The position numbers were made by a program, and so were the translations under genes. From the NCBI GenBank assembly GCA_000421005.1, contig ATWA01000017.1:1-38213 (forward strand): a stretch of DNA of 38,213 nucleotides. The letters are read 5' to 3'. Below the pieces are notes generated by a model. That model saw nothing but the letters and a program-made list of their open reading frames with translations. It ran no database searches and had not been told where the DNA came from. Positions 7,918 to 15,810 of the stretch are shown piece by piece; positions within the stretch are counted from its first letter, which is position 1, and each line of letters starts with the position of its first letter. Source of the stretch: Clostridiales bacterium NK3B98 (GTDB taxonomy: Bacteria; Bacillota; Clostridia; Oscillospirales; Oscillospiraceae).

Positions 7918-9480
7918 ATGGCAGAGTATCTGGTAAACACCACCACCGGCACCGTCCGGGGCTATGAACGGGAGGGAAAAATCGAATATCTGGGCATTCC
8001 CTATGCGGAAGCGCCGGTTGGTCCCCTGCGCTTCAAGCGCTCTGTGGCCATCTCCCCGTGGGAGGGTGTCTTTGACGCAAAGGATTACAGTCCCGCCCCC
8101 ATTCAGTACAACAATGGTCAGGTGATCGGTGACGAGGACTGCCTTACCGTCAATGTCCAGCGCCCCCTCACCGGGGACAAGCTGCCGGTGTTCATCTGGA
8201 TTTACGGCGGCGGCTATAACACCGGCTATTCCGCTGACGAGATGTACCGGGGGGATGCCTTTGTCCGGGACGGAATCTTGTTTTTCTCCTTCAACTACCG
8301 CACCAACATTCTGGGCTTCTACGACTTCACCACCTACCCCGGCTGTGAGGACTTCCAGTCCAACTGCGGTCTGTCTGACCAGATTCTCGCCCTGAACTGG
8401 ATTCACGACAACGTAGAGGCCTTCGGCGGCGACCCTGACCGTATCACCATCGGCGGCGAGAGCGCAGGGGGTGCCAGCGTGGTGAATATGCTGGTCTGCC
8501 CCGGCGTGAAGGGCTGCTTCCAGCAGGCGATCATCCAGAGCGGTCTGCCCAACTGCGTCATGACCCACCAAATTGCGCGGGAGAACATTGACCTGTTTCT
8601 GGAGGGGATGCACTGGACAGAAAAGGAGATGTCCGAGCATCTGCGCCGGGACGACCCCCGTCTCTTCCTCTTTGGTCATGAGTATGTACAGGCAAAGCAC
8701 CAGTACAAAAATCCCGGTATGTTCCTCCCCGGTCCCGTCATTGACGATCTGCTGCCCCAGCGCCCCATTGACGCACTCCGGGCAGGGGCGGCAAAGGGCA
8801 TTCGTGTGATTATCGGCACCAATATGCACGAGGGCACCATGTTCGTCCACCCGGAGAACACCGGCTTCCCCAACAATTGGACCATGGTGACCCAGATGAT
8901 GGAGCGAAACGGCCACAGCGATGCCCTGCCCCAGATTATCGGCTTCTATCATGAGGACGGGAGAGACTACTTCCGCCTGTTCAAGACCTCTGCCAAGTCC
9001 CTGTCCTCCTCGGTGCCTCCGCTGGAGGGGGATATCCGTCAGCTGGGGGGCGATGCCTTCATCCGCTTTGCCACCGACTATGCCTTTGAGATGCCTGCCA
9101 TCAAGGTGGCGCTGGCGCAGAAGCAGTTCTCCGACGACGTTTGGATGTACCGCTATGAGCTGGTCACCAAGAGCGGCAGAGTTTCCGGCTGGAAGGCCAG
9201 TCACGCCTTTGAGCTGCCCGCCGTTTTTGAGCGTCCGGACCATCCCTTCAGCCACTTTGCCTTTGACGGAGAGCCAAAAGAGCTGTTTGAACAGATTTGC
9301 CGGGATATGCACGGCGATTGGGTGCGGTTTATCACCACCGGTGAGCCAAACCCGGACTGGCAGCGCTTTGAGGGAGAGCATTCCCCGGTGCGCATCTACG
9401 ACCGGGAGAGCCGCACCGAACAGCTGGACCGCCGCCATCTCATGGAGGTTTGGGGCGATATGCGGTTCTATGAAAAATAA
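7918..9480 (+). CDS. Type-B carboxylesterase/lipase family protein
   Basis: The protein has 520 residues. The start at 7918 has AAGGAGG 7 bases upstream. An N-terminal GTVRGYE..KIEYLGIPYAEAP block, the oxyanion-hole motif IYGGGYNTG, the nucleophile elbow GGESAGGASV (Ser182) and the late HAFELPAVF (catalytic His429) are typical of PF00135 carboxylesterases. There is no signal peptide, so the enzyme is cytoplasmic. Placed between a glycosidase and a sugar symporter, it probably removes acetyl, feruloyl or similar acyl groups from imported plant glycosides. The true ester substrate is unknown. Length and motifs look complete. Confidence 0.88.
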   Translation: MAEYLVNTTTGTVRGYEREGKIEYLGIPYAEAPVGPLRFKRSVAISPWEGVFDAKDYSPAPIQYNNGQVIGDEDCLTVNVQRPLTGDKLPVFIWIYGGGYNTGYSADEMYRGDAFVRDGILFFSFNYRTNILGFYDFTTYPGCEDFQSNCGLSDQILALNWIHDNVEAFGGDPDRITIGGESAGGASVVNMLVCPGVKGCFQQAIIQSGLPNCVMTHQIARENIDLFLEGMHWTEKEMSEHLRRDDPRLFLFGHEYVQAKHQYKNPGMFLPGPVIDDLLPQRPIDALRAGAAKGIRVIIGTNMHEGTMFVHPENTGFPNNWTMVTQMMERNGHSDALPQIIGFYHEDGRDYFRLFKTSAKSLSSSVPPLEGDIRQLGGDAFIRFATDYAFEMPAIKVALAQKQFSDDVWMYRYELVTKSGRVSGWKASHAFELPAVFERPDHPFSHFAFDGEPKELFEQICRDMHGDWVRFITTGEPNPDWQRFEGEHSPVRIYDRESRTEQLDRRHLMEVWGDMRFYEK

Positions 9481-9552
9481 GCTGATTTTGGACAAATAGG
9501 ACAGAATCAAGATATAAGAAACGGTTCAAGCGGATTACAATAACAGCATCAA

Positions 9553-9660
9553 AGGAAGAAATCACCAACCAAAAAGCAAAAGCAAGGAGGTTCAAGAGAA
9601 TTTCAGCTACATCATTACAGGAAGAGACCACCAGCCAAAAAAGACGTAAAGAATAGGAGG
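9553..9660 (+). repeat. Duplicated leader with orphan Shine-Dalgarno
   Basis: Two imperfect direct copies (9553-9590 and 9619-9660) each start AGGAAGA.A.CACCA.CCAAAAA and end in an AGGAGG ribosome-binding site. The first 23 bases agree at 20 positions. Only the second AGGAGG has a start codon behind it, the symporter ATG at 9669. The first (9585-9590) has no ATG, GTG or TTG at a usable distance. The 188-base gap between esterase and symporter otherwise shows no gene and no clear terminator. Confidence 0.5.
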
Positions 9661-9668
9661 AAAATCAA

Positions 9669-11084
9669 ATGGCAAAGAATCTCGGATTGGATAAAGACGG
9701 TCAGCAGAAGCACCTGAGTGGCTTCGACTATTTCGCGGACTCTCTGGGTCAGTTCGCCCTGAACTCCATCAACCAGCTCACCGGACAGCTCACCTACTTC
9801 TACACCACCAAGGTGGGTATGGCCGCCGGCACGGTGGGAACCGTGCTGCTGGTGTCCAAAATCTTCGACGCATTCACCGACCTGTTCATGGGCAAGATCG
9901 TGGACAAGACCAACACTAAGGACGGCAAGGCCCGGCCCTGGCTGCTGCGGATGGTAATCCCCGTGTTTCTGGCCTGCGTATTGCTGTTTACGGTTCCCGC
10001 CAGCATGGGCGCTTTCCGGTACATTTACGCTCTGATTACCTCGGTTTTCGCCTCCGCTATCGTCTACACCGCCATCGCCGTTCCCTACTACACCATGATG
10101 AGCTACAAAACCCGCAGCAGTGAGGAGAAGGGTCAGATGGGCACATGGCGTGCCGCTGTGGGCTATGCCATCGGCGTGGGCTGCGGCATTGGACTGATCC
10201 CCATCACCGTGGCTCTGGGCGACGATCAGGCCGCCTGGATCAAGTTCGGCGCCATTCTGGGCGTGCTCTCCGCACTGTGCCTGTTCATCACCTACAAGTT
10301 CTCCCGTGAGATCTACCACGACGAGGGCGAGATGGCTGAGCGGGAGAGCAAGGTCTCCATCCTTCAGGGCATCAAGATGCTTCTGGGCAACAAATACTGG
10401 ATTCTCATTACGCTGGTGGGCGTGGCCATGAACATCATGTACGGCATCATTCTGGTGGCTCCCATGTTCTACGGCTCCATCATTCTGGACAACCCCGCCT
10501 TCTACTCCACCGTCAACACCGTGAACATCTTCCCCTCCGTCATCGGCTTCCTCACCGTGGGTCTTTGGATTAAGAAATTCGGCCTCACCGGCACCGCAAA
10601 ATGCGCCTCCATCATCGGTGTGGTGGGCTGCATCATCCGTATGTCCATGCCTATGAACTCCGTCATCTTCCTTGCAGGCGGCTGCCTGATGATGTACGCC
10701 ACCATTCCTCTCATCTCCGTGCTTCCCGCCATGACCCTGAACACTTCCGAGCAGAATATGCAGAATCACGGCGTTCGCATCACCGGCATGACCAACGCCT
10801 CCAACTCCTTCGTCGGCAAGCTGGGCGGCGGCGTGGGCGGCTCTCTCATCGGCTGGGTGCTGGCCGCCGGCGGCTACGATGCCTTCCTTGGCGCAGGCGG
10901 TGGTCTGGGCAATCTGACCGACGCTCTCAAGGGCTCCGTGTTCGCCCTGAACAGCTACATTCCTCTGGCCATGTTCGTCGTCATCTTCCTGTTCTTGTTC
11001 AAGTATGATTACGAGGAGAAGCTCCCTGAGATCATCAAGGACAACCAGCGCATCGAGGCAGAACTGCTGGCCAAGGGCGAGTAA
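9669..11084 (+). CDS. GPH-family sugar:cation symporter (MelB-like)
   Basis: This 471-residue polytopic membrane protein has about 12 predicted membrane segments. It has the hallmarks of the glycoside-pentoside-hexuronide family: an early FDYFADSLGQFALNSI helix, KIFDAFTDLFMGKIVDKT (the conserved Asp-containing loop after helix 2), DGKARPWLLRM, and IAVPYYTMMSY in the middle. It should import a glycoside or oligosaccharide with Na+ or H+. AGGAGG lies just before the ATG. It is flanked by cytoplasmic glycosidases and an esterase with the same orientation, so the imported compound is presumably their substrate. A strong terminator follows, which separates it partly from the GH1 gene. Confidence 0.92.
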   Translation: MAKNLGLDKDGQQKHLSGFDYFADSLGQFALNSINQLTGQLTYFYTTKVGMAAGTVGTVLLVSKIFDAFTDLFMGKIVDKTNTKDGKARPWLLRMVIPVFLACVLLFTVPASMGAFRYIYALITSVFASAIVYTAIAVPYYTMMSYKTRSSEEKGQMGTWRAAVGYAIGVGCGIGLIPITVALGDDQAAWIKFGAILGVLSALCLFITYKFSREIYHDEGEMAERESKVSILQGIKMLLGNKYWILITLVGVAMNIMYGIILVAPMFYGSIILDNPAFYSTVNTVNIFPSVIGFLTVGLWIKKFGLTGTAKCASIIGVVGCIIRMSMPMNSVIFLAGGCLMMYATIPLISVLPAMTLNTSEQNMQNHGVRITGMTNASNSFVGKLGGGVGGSLIGWVLAAGGYDAFLGAGGGLGNLTDALKGSVFALNSYIPLAMFVVIFLFLFKYDYEEKLPEIIKDNQRIEAELLAKGE

Positions 11085-11098
11085 TTTTACATAATACG

Positions 11099-11129
11099 CC
11101 GGGATGTGGAAACACATCCCGGTCGTTTT
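11099..11129 (+). terminator. Terminator after symporter gene
   Basis: CCGGGATGTG (11099-11108), a GAAA loop and CACATCCCGG (11113-11122) form a perfect 10-bp stem followed by TCGTTTT. It should end or reduce transcription before the GH1 gene, which starts 35 bases later. No strong promoter is visible between them, so partial read-through is likely. Confidence 0.75.
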
Positions 11130-11163
11130 AGGGATTGTTTTGTATCGAGTTGAGGAGGTTTTT

Positions 11164-12570
11164 ATGAACTATCTGTTTCCCGAGCATTTTGACTGGGGTG
11201 TTGCCACCGCTGCGGCGCAGATTGAGGGCGCAGCCTTTGAGGACGGGCGGGGTCCCTCCATCTGGGACGTGTTCTCCCGCCTGCCGGGAAAAATCAAAAA
11301 CGGCGGTATTCCCGACGTGTGCTGCGACTCCTACCACAATATTGACCGTGACGTTGCCATGCTCAGGGAATTGGGGGTAACAGCCTACCGTATGTCCTTC
11401 TCCTGGTCCCGGATTCTCCCTGACGGAACAGGTGAGGTCAACCCCGCAGGCATCGCCTACTATCGGCGGCTGATTGATGCACTCAAGGCAGCAGGCATCA
11501 AAATCAACGCCACCATCTACCACTGGGATTTGCCCTACGCCCTGCAAATCAAGGGCGGCTTTGGCAACCGGGACATTATAGCGTGGTACAAGCACTATGC
11601 CAGCGTGCTCTTTGACCACTTTGGAGCAGATGTAGACTTCTGGGTCACCTTTAACGAACCCATTGCCACCTATGTGGGACACGCAAAAGGCTTTTTCGCC
11701 CCCGGCTTACAGGATGAGCGTTACGCCCGGCAGTGCATTCACCACTTGCTCCTGTGCCACGGCGAAGTGGTAAAGCTGTTTCGTCAGAATCTCCCCAAAG
11801 GTAAAATCGGCATCGTGGTGGACGTGTGGAAGCACTTCCCTGCCCGACCCGGCAATCCGGAGGACGAGGCCTGCGCTTTGGAGAACAACGAGATTCAGGG
11901 CTATGGTATGTTCCTCCACCCCCTGTTTCTGGGGGGCTACAGCGAAGTGCTGCGTGCCTACCTGGATGAGCACCACATGACTCCCATTATGCAGCAGGGG
12001 GACTTTGACACCATCTGTCAGAAGCTGGATTTTTACGGTCTGAATTTCTACAACGGTCTCTATGACAACGCCGAACAGCTTGCCGCCGCTGCAAAATCCG
12101 AGGCCGCAGGGGGCAACTATCAGGACCGCCCGGAGGCGCATCTGGAGGCAGTTCGTGACGTGCTCCACATGCTGGTGGAGGACTATCATCTGGACATCCC
12201 CATTTACATCACGGAAAACGGCGTCCCTCAGGACAACAGCGACGACGTGGCGGCCATGCTGGACGATCAGGAGCGCATCGACTACGTCTCTGAGGTGCTG
12301 CGCTGGGTGCATCAGGCCATTCAGGAGGGCATCGACGTGCGGGGGTATTACCTGTGGTCGCTGATGGACAACTTTGAATGGTCAGCCGGGTTCGCCGCCC
12401 GGTATGGCACCTACTACACGGACTACAAAACACTGAAATGCACACCAAAGAAGAGCGCTCTCTGGTATCGCTCTGTGATTGAAAACAACGGTTTCTGGAA
12501 GGAAGGGGCAGAAAATGAGAATCGGTGCCAATCTCTTCGGTCTCGGCGACGCAGGCGGGAAGAATTTTGA
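11164..12570 (+). CDS. GH1 beta-glucosidase / 6-phospho-beta-glucosidase-like
   Basis: This 468-residue enzyme begins MNYLFPEHFDWGVATAAAQIEGA, the classic GH1 N-terminus. The start at 11164 has GAGGAGG 5 bases upstream. TFNEPIA contains the acid/base (Glu165) and ITENGV the nucleophile (Glu351). YYLWSLMDNFEWSAGF, the sugar-binding signature, is present near the end. It has no signal peptide and would act in the cytoplasm on imported beta-glucosides. The NFEWSAG form favours a beta-glucosidase over a phospho-beta-glucosidase. The frame runs 56 bases into the next gene with an Arg-rich tail (RSRRRRREEF), so the native stop may have been lost. Confidence 0.92.
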   Translation: MNYLFPEHFDWGVATAAAQIEGAAFEDGRGPSIWDVFSRLPGKIKNGGIPDVCCDSYHNIDRDVAMLRELGVTAYRMSFSWSRILPDGTGEVNPAGIAYYRRLIDALKAAGIKINATIYHWDLPYALQIKGGFGNRDIIAWYKHYASVLFDHFGADVDFWVTFNEPIATYVGHAKGFFAPGLQDERYARQCIHHLLLCHGEVVKLFRQNLPKGKIGIVVDVWKHFPARPGNPEDEACALENNEIQGYGMFLHPLFLGGYSEVLRAYLDEHHMTPIMQQGDFDTICQKLDFYGLNFYNGLYDNAEQLAAAAKSEAAGGNYQDRPEAHLEAVRDVLHMLVEDYHLDIPIYITENGVPQDNSDDVAAMLDDQERIDYVSEVLRWVHQAIQEGIDVRGYYLWSLMDNFEWSAGFAARYGTYYTDYKTLKCTPKKSALWYRSVIENNGFWKEGAENENRCQSLRSRRRRREEF

Positions 12571-13357
12571 AAAAACCGCCCCAAGGCTGGCCGAATACGG
12601 CTACCGGCGGTTGGAACCGCTGGTGATGTTCCAATGTGACCGCAGGGAAATGGAGGGGCAGCCCTTTGTTCCCCGCTCCATCTGGCAGCAGGATGAACTG
12701 GCAGAGCGCAGCCAATGGCTGAGAGAGCGTTTTGGCATCACCATTCCCAGCATTCACTTTGGGGGTCTGCCGGGGGAGGATTTCTCCGTTAAAACGGACT
12801 GCATGATTGACATTCTGCAAACAACCGACGTGCGGGATTTCGTCATCAGCCGGATGCTCACCAGCCCTGAGCAGTGCCGCCGGGACGCAGCGATCTGCAC
12901 CAAAGCTGCCAAAGCAATCGCATCCTACGGCGGTCGGCTGCTCTACCACAACCATGAGTCGGAGCTTGCCCCCATCACCGTGGACGGGAAAGAGCAGACC
13001 ATTTTGGACTACTTTCTCTCTCTGTGCCCGGAGAACGTGCTGCTGCAAGCGGATGTGGGCTGGGTCATGTTCGCAGGGGCGAACCCTGCGGCCTTTCTGC
13101 ACAGGTACAGTGACCGCATTGCCTGCGTCCATTTAAAGGATTTCCGTCCCGGTTACAGCAAGGAACGCCGGGAAAAGGACATTGTGGCTGTGGGAGAAGG
13201 CGCTTTGCCCCTTGCAGATGTTCTCGATGCTGCCCGGGCGCTGGGTTTGTGGGAAAACCTCATCGTCGATCAGGATTGCAGCGTGGGCGATCTGATGGAT
13301 GATTTACGGAAGGGCTTTGATCACGTTACCGACATAATGGACAACAGCCGGAATTGA
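12515..13357 (+). CDS. Sugar phosphate isomerase/epimerase-like TIM barrel
   Basis: This 280-residue protein begins MRIGANLFGLGD. The start at 12515 follows a GGAAGGGG site, and an in-frame ATG at 12479 inside GH1 lacks one. It has the xylose-isomerase-like (AP_endonuc_2) fold markers: RRLEP (metal Glu), LLYHNHESE (His), LLQADVGW (Asp), CVHLKDF (His) and VGEGALP (Glu). These residues usually bind a divalent metal. The family isomerises or epimerises ketoses and inositols, or dehydrates keto-sugars. The substrate here is unknown. Its start overlaps GH1 by 56 bases and it precedes a broken sugar kinase, which suggests an original GH1-isomerase-kinase route for the released sugar. Confidence 0.8.
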   Translation: MRIGANLFGLGDAGGKNFEKTAPRLAEYGYRRLEPLVMFQCDRREMEGQPFVPRSIWQQDELAERSQWLRERFGITIPSIHFGGLPGEDFSVKTDCMIDILQTTDVRDFVISRMLTSPEQCRRDAAICTKAAKAIASYGGRLLYHNHESELAPITVDGKEQTILDYFLSLCPENVLLQADVGWVMFAGANPAAFLHRYSDRIACVHLKDFRPGYSKERREKDIVAVGEGALPLADVLDAARALGLWENLIVDQDCSVGDLMDDLRKGFDHVTDIMDNSRN

Positions 13358-13396
13358 GAGACCGCACAGAAGGATGCAGGCAGGAAGGAGGCAGCG

Positions 13397-14010
13397 ATGC
13401 GTTATTACATCGGACTGGACAACGGCGGGACTGCTACAAAGGCCGCCCTGTTTGACGTACACGGCAAAGAAATCGGCAGCTACGGCATGGCTACCCGAGC
13501 TATCACCCCAAGACCCGGCTTTGTAGAGCGGGACATGGATGAGATGTGGGAGGCCAACTGCGCCGTCATTGGGGTGTGCTGGATAAAACCGGCATAGACA
13601 CCTCAGACATTGCGGGGCTGGGCATTTCCGTCCACGGCAAGGGGCTCTATCTCTGGGGCAAGGACGAAAAACCGGTTCGCCACGGCGTCATCTCCACGGA
13701 CAACCGAGCCTATAGGTATCCCCTCCGCTGGTGTCAGGACGGAACCGAGGCAAAGGCGTTTGATCTGTCCTGTCAGCACGTCATGGCCTGCCAGCCGGTG
13801 GCATTGCTGGCCTGGCTGCGGGACGAGGAGCCGGAGCACTACCGCAACATCAAGCATGTGTTTGAGTGAAAGGACTAAGTGCGCTTCCGTCTCACAGGGG
13901 TCGCCGGGGCGGAGCTGACCGATTACTCCGGCTCCGGGCTTTTGAATCTTCACACAGGAGACTACGACCCGGAGCTGCTGGATCTGTTCGGTCTTGACGA
14001 GATTCGCCCC
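13397..14010 (+). pseudogene. FGGY-family sugar kinase, broken and truncated
   Basis: The start at 13397 (GGAAGGAGG just upstream) encodes YYIGLDNGGTATKAALFDVHG, the phosphate-binding N-terminus of FGGY kinases of the LyxK/xylulokinase type. A missing base near 13570 shifts the frame after EANCAVI. The next segment GVLDKTGIDTSDIAGLGIS..GKGLY is clearly kinase. TGA at 13867-13869 and TAA at 13876-13878 then interrupt FE-x-KD-x-VRFRLTG, where Cys (or similar) and Tyr are expected. Homology ends near 14010 (LLDLFGLDEIR), about 205 residues into a protein normally near 500. The gene cannot make an active kinase. The rest was removed by a deletion that joined it to a GH2 fragment. Confidence 0.85.
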
Positions 14011-14024
14011 GCACAGCCGAGAGC

Positions 14025-14420
14025 CGGGGAGAGGGAAACATCGGATGGTTCCTCGGCGGCAATTATGAGTACAGAAAAACGCTGTTTGTGCCAAAGGATT
14101 GGGACGGGAAAGCTGTACTCTTTGAATTTGAGGCGGTTTATCAGCGGGCAGAGGTATACATCAACGGCGAAAAGGCTGCATTTCGTCCCTATGGGTACAC
14201 AAATTTCTATGTAGATGCGGCTAAATATCTGAATTACGGCGCAGAGAATGAGATAAGGGTCATTGCCCGCAACTCTGACCAGCCCAATTCCCGCTGGTAT
14301 TCCGGCACCGGAATGTACCGTCCTGCGTGGATTTGGCTGGGCGATGAGGCGCATATCCCGGTAAACGGTGTCAGGATACGCACTGTCGCAGCGGAGCCGG
14401 AGGCGGTCATTGAAGTTGAT
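14025..14420 (+). pseudogene. GH2 glycoside hydrolase, N-terminal fragment
   Basis: The frame NIGWFLGGNYEYRKTLFVPKDW continues with EAVYQRAEVYINGEKAAF, YGYTNFYVDAA, NEIRVIARNSDQPNSRWYSG and GMYRPAWI. This is the jelly-roll sugar-binding domain at the start of GH2 beta-galactosidase/glucuronidase-type enzymes. The very first residues are missing (fused to the kinase remnant near 14010-14030). Homology stops near 14420 (AVIEVD), so the immunoglobulin-like and catalytic barrel domains are gone. An open frame runs on to 14600 but is not GH2-like. It is a relic between two deletion points and has no start signal. Confidence 0.75.
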
Positions 14421-14603
14421 TTGTTTTGCAGCTACATTATACCACAAAATGGAGGAATATGCTATTTTTTACGCAAATTGTTCCGATCTTTTGTACAAAC
14501 AGAAGATAATTCGACAACTTCCCAAGTAATTCTCAAGTGGGAAGTATTAGTAAAGGACGAAACCAGCGAATACTCGGTAACATTACTCTGCGAGGTGTGA
14601 GAG
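14421..14603 (+). promoter_or_regulatory. AT-rich leader of the esterase gene with a hairpin
   Basis: This stretch is much richer in A and T than its surroundings and shows no convincing gene. ACTTCCCA (14517-14524) and TGGGAAGT (14538-14545) form a perfect 8-bp inverted repeat, possibly an operator. A GATAAT element lies at 14505-14510, but I see no good -35. The esterase ribosome-binding site CGAGGTG is at its end. Confidence 0.3.
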
Positions 14604-15650
14604 ATGAAAAAGGGAGAGGGAAAGCGTATGCCCATGATGATCATTGCAGTAGTTGCTGCCATCATTCTTATCATTGCGGTGCCTATTGTGACAAGCCTGA
14701 ACTATCAGGTGAACAGCTACCCCTATGCAGCGGAGCTTCCGAAGCCCGGTCTGGGTGTTGACATTACAAACAGCAGCCTTCCCATGCGTGCTTTCATCGC
14801 TTGGAATAAATTCTATAATAATACGGCCAGCGCCATGTGGAAAGCACCTCAGGGCGTGGTAAAAAATGAGCTACGGGTCACCGCAAGGGACGGAGAAGTC
14901 ATCGGGGGCTATATGCTTGAACCGGAGGGAAGCCAAGGCGAACGGATGGCCACCATGCTCTACTGCCACGGCGGAGCGTTCTTTATGCCAATCCTGCCCT
15001 CCTCGCTGGAGCTTGCCGCCCACTATGCCAGCGAGCTCCACTGCCGTGTCTTTATGCCGGAATACCGGCTGACGCCCAAGTATCCGTATCCTACTCCGGT
15101 CAATGACTGCTATGATACGCTCAAATACATCTCCGGACTTGACACCGTAGATACCGGGAAAGTCATCATCTACGGGGAGAGCGCAGGCGGCTGCCTTGCT
15201 GCCGAAACCCTGCATATGTGCCGGGACGAAGGACTTCTGAAGCCCATCGCCGCCATGCTGATCTATCCGGTGGCAGACAATGGTCAGGACTACCCCTCTC
15301 TGGTCAACTACGAGCACGCCACCTGGTCCAGAGAGGCAAACCTGAATATGTGGGAGTTGTATCTGAAGGGCGTGGATCTGAATGCAGCGCCCTATGCGGT
15401 ACCCATGCAGCAGGAGGATTATTCCGACTACCCCCCGGTTTATATTGAGCCGGCGGAAATGGATACGCTCTGCGATCAGGACATCGCTCTGGCCGACCGG
15501 ATGCGAAAGGCGGGCGTGGAAATTTCGGGAGAAGTCATCCCCGGAGCATATCACGGCTTTGAAGGAGATCTGCAAAGTGAACTGGTCAAAAGAGTTCTGG
15601 ATGTTCGGGATGGTTGGCTGAATGACATTGTAAACAGCGTAGGAAAGTAG
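14604..15650 (+). CDS. Membrane-anchored alpha/beta hydrolase (HSL-type esterase)
   Basis: This 348-residue protein has a Lys-rich start and one hydrophobic segment (about residues 11-30, MMIIAVVAAIILIIAVPIVT) that should anchor it in the membrane with the catalytic domain outside. YCHGGAFF is the HGG oxyanion motif of hormone-sensitive-lipase-type esterases, YGESAGGCLAAE holds the nucleophile Ser, EPAEMDTLCDQ holds the acid and GAYHGF the catalytic His. GAGGTG is 8 bases from the ATG. It sits alone between remnants and a bidirectional terminator. A role in removing acyl groups from plant polymers or glycosides at the cell surface is an inference. The enzyme looks complete. Confidence 0.85.
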   Translation: MKKGEGKRMPMMIIAVVAAIILIIAVPIVTSLNYQVNSYPYAAELPKPGLGVDITNSSLPMRAFIAWNKFYNNTASAMWKAPQGVVKNELRVTARDGEVIGGYMLEPEGSQGERMATMLYCHGGAFFMPILPSSLELAAHYASELHCRVFMPEYRLTPKYPYPTPVNDCYDTLKYISGLDTVDTGKVIIYGESAGGCLAAETLHMCRDEGLLKPIAAMLIYPVADNGQDYPSLVNYEHATWSREANLNMWELYLKGVDLNAAPYAVPMQQEDYSDYPPVYIEPAEMDTLCDQDIALADRMRKAGVEISGEVIPGAYHGFEGDLQSELVKRVLDVRDGWLNDIVNSVGK

Positions 15651-15709
15651 TATCATATACCCATCCAAGCTGGAAGACGGTAAGTTTGATGTACAGAATT
15701 GCCATAGCA

Positions 15710-15750
15710 ACACCGCTGCAATTCAAAAGCTGAATTGCAGCGGTGTGTTT
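15710..15750. terminator. Bidirectional terminator between convergent genes
   Basis: ACACCGCTGCAATTCA (15710-15725) and its exact reverse complement (15731-15746) form a 16-bp stem with a 5-base loop, followed by GTTTTA on the plus strand. It lies between the rightward esterase and the leftward oxidoreductase and can serve both. Confidence 0.8.
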
Positions 15751-15810
15751 TATCGTTGATTCTCTGTGGAATGCTTCATCAGGAAGCAAGTTTCCGTAGC
15801 CGATTCTTTC

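Noticed and set aside
7894-9510. Long leftward open frame opposite the carboxylesterase
   Set aside because: It mirrors the esterase coding frame, shows no domain and has no start signal.
9615-11117. Leftward 500-codon open frame opposite the symporter
   Set aside because: It is His/Asp/Gly-rich, as expected for the reverse of a hydrophobic membrane gene, and has no family resemblance.
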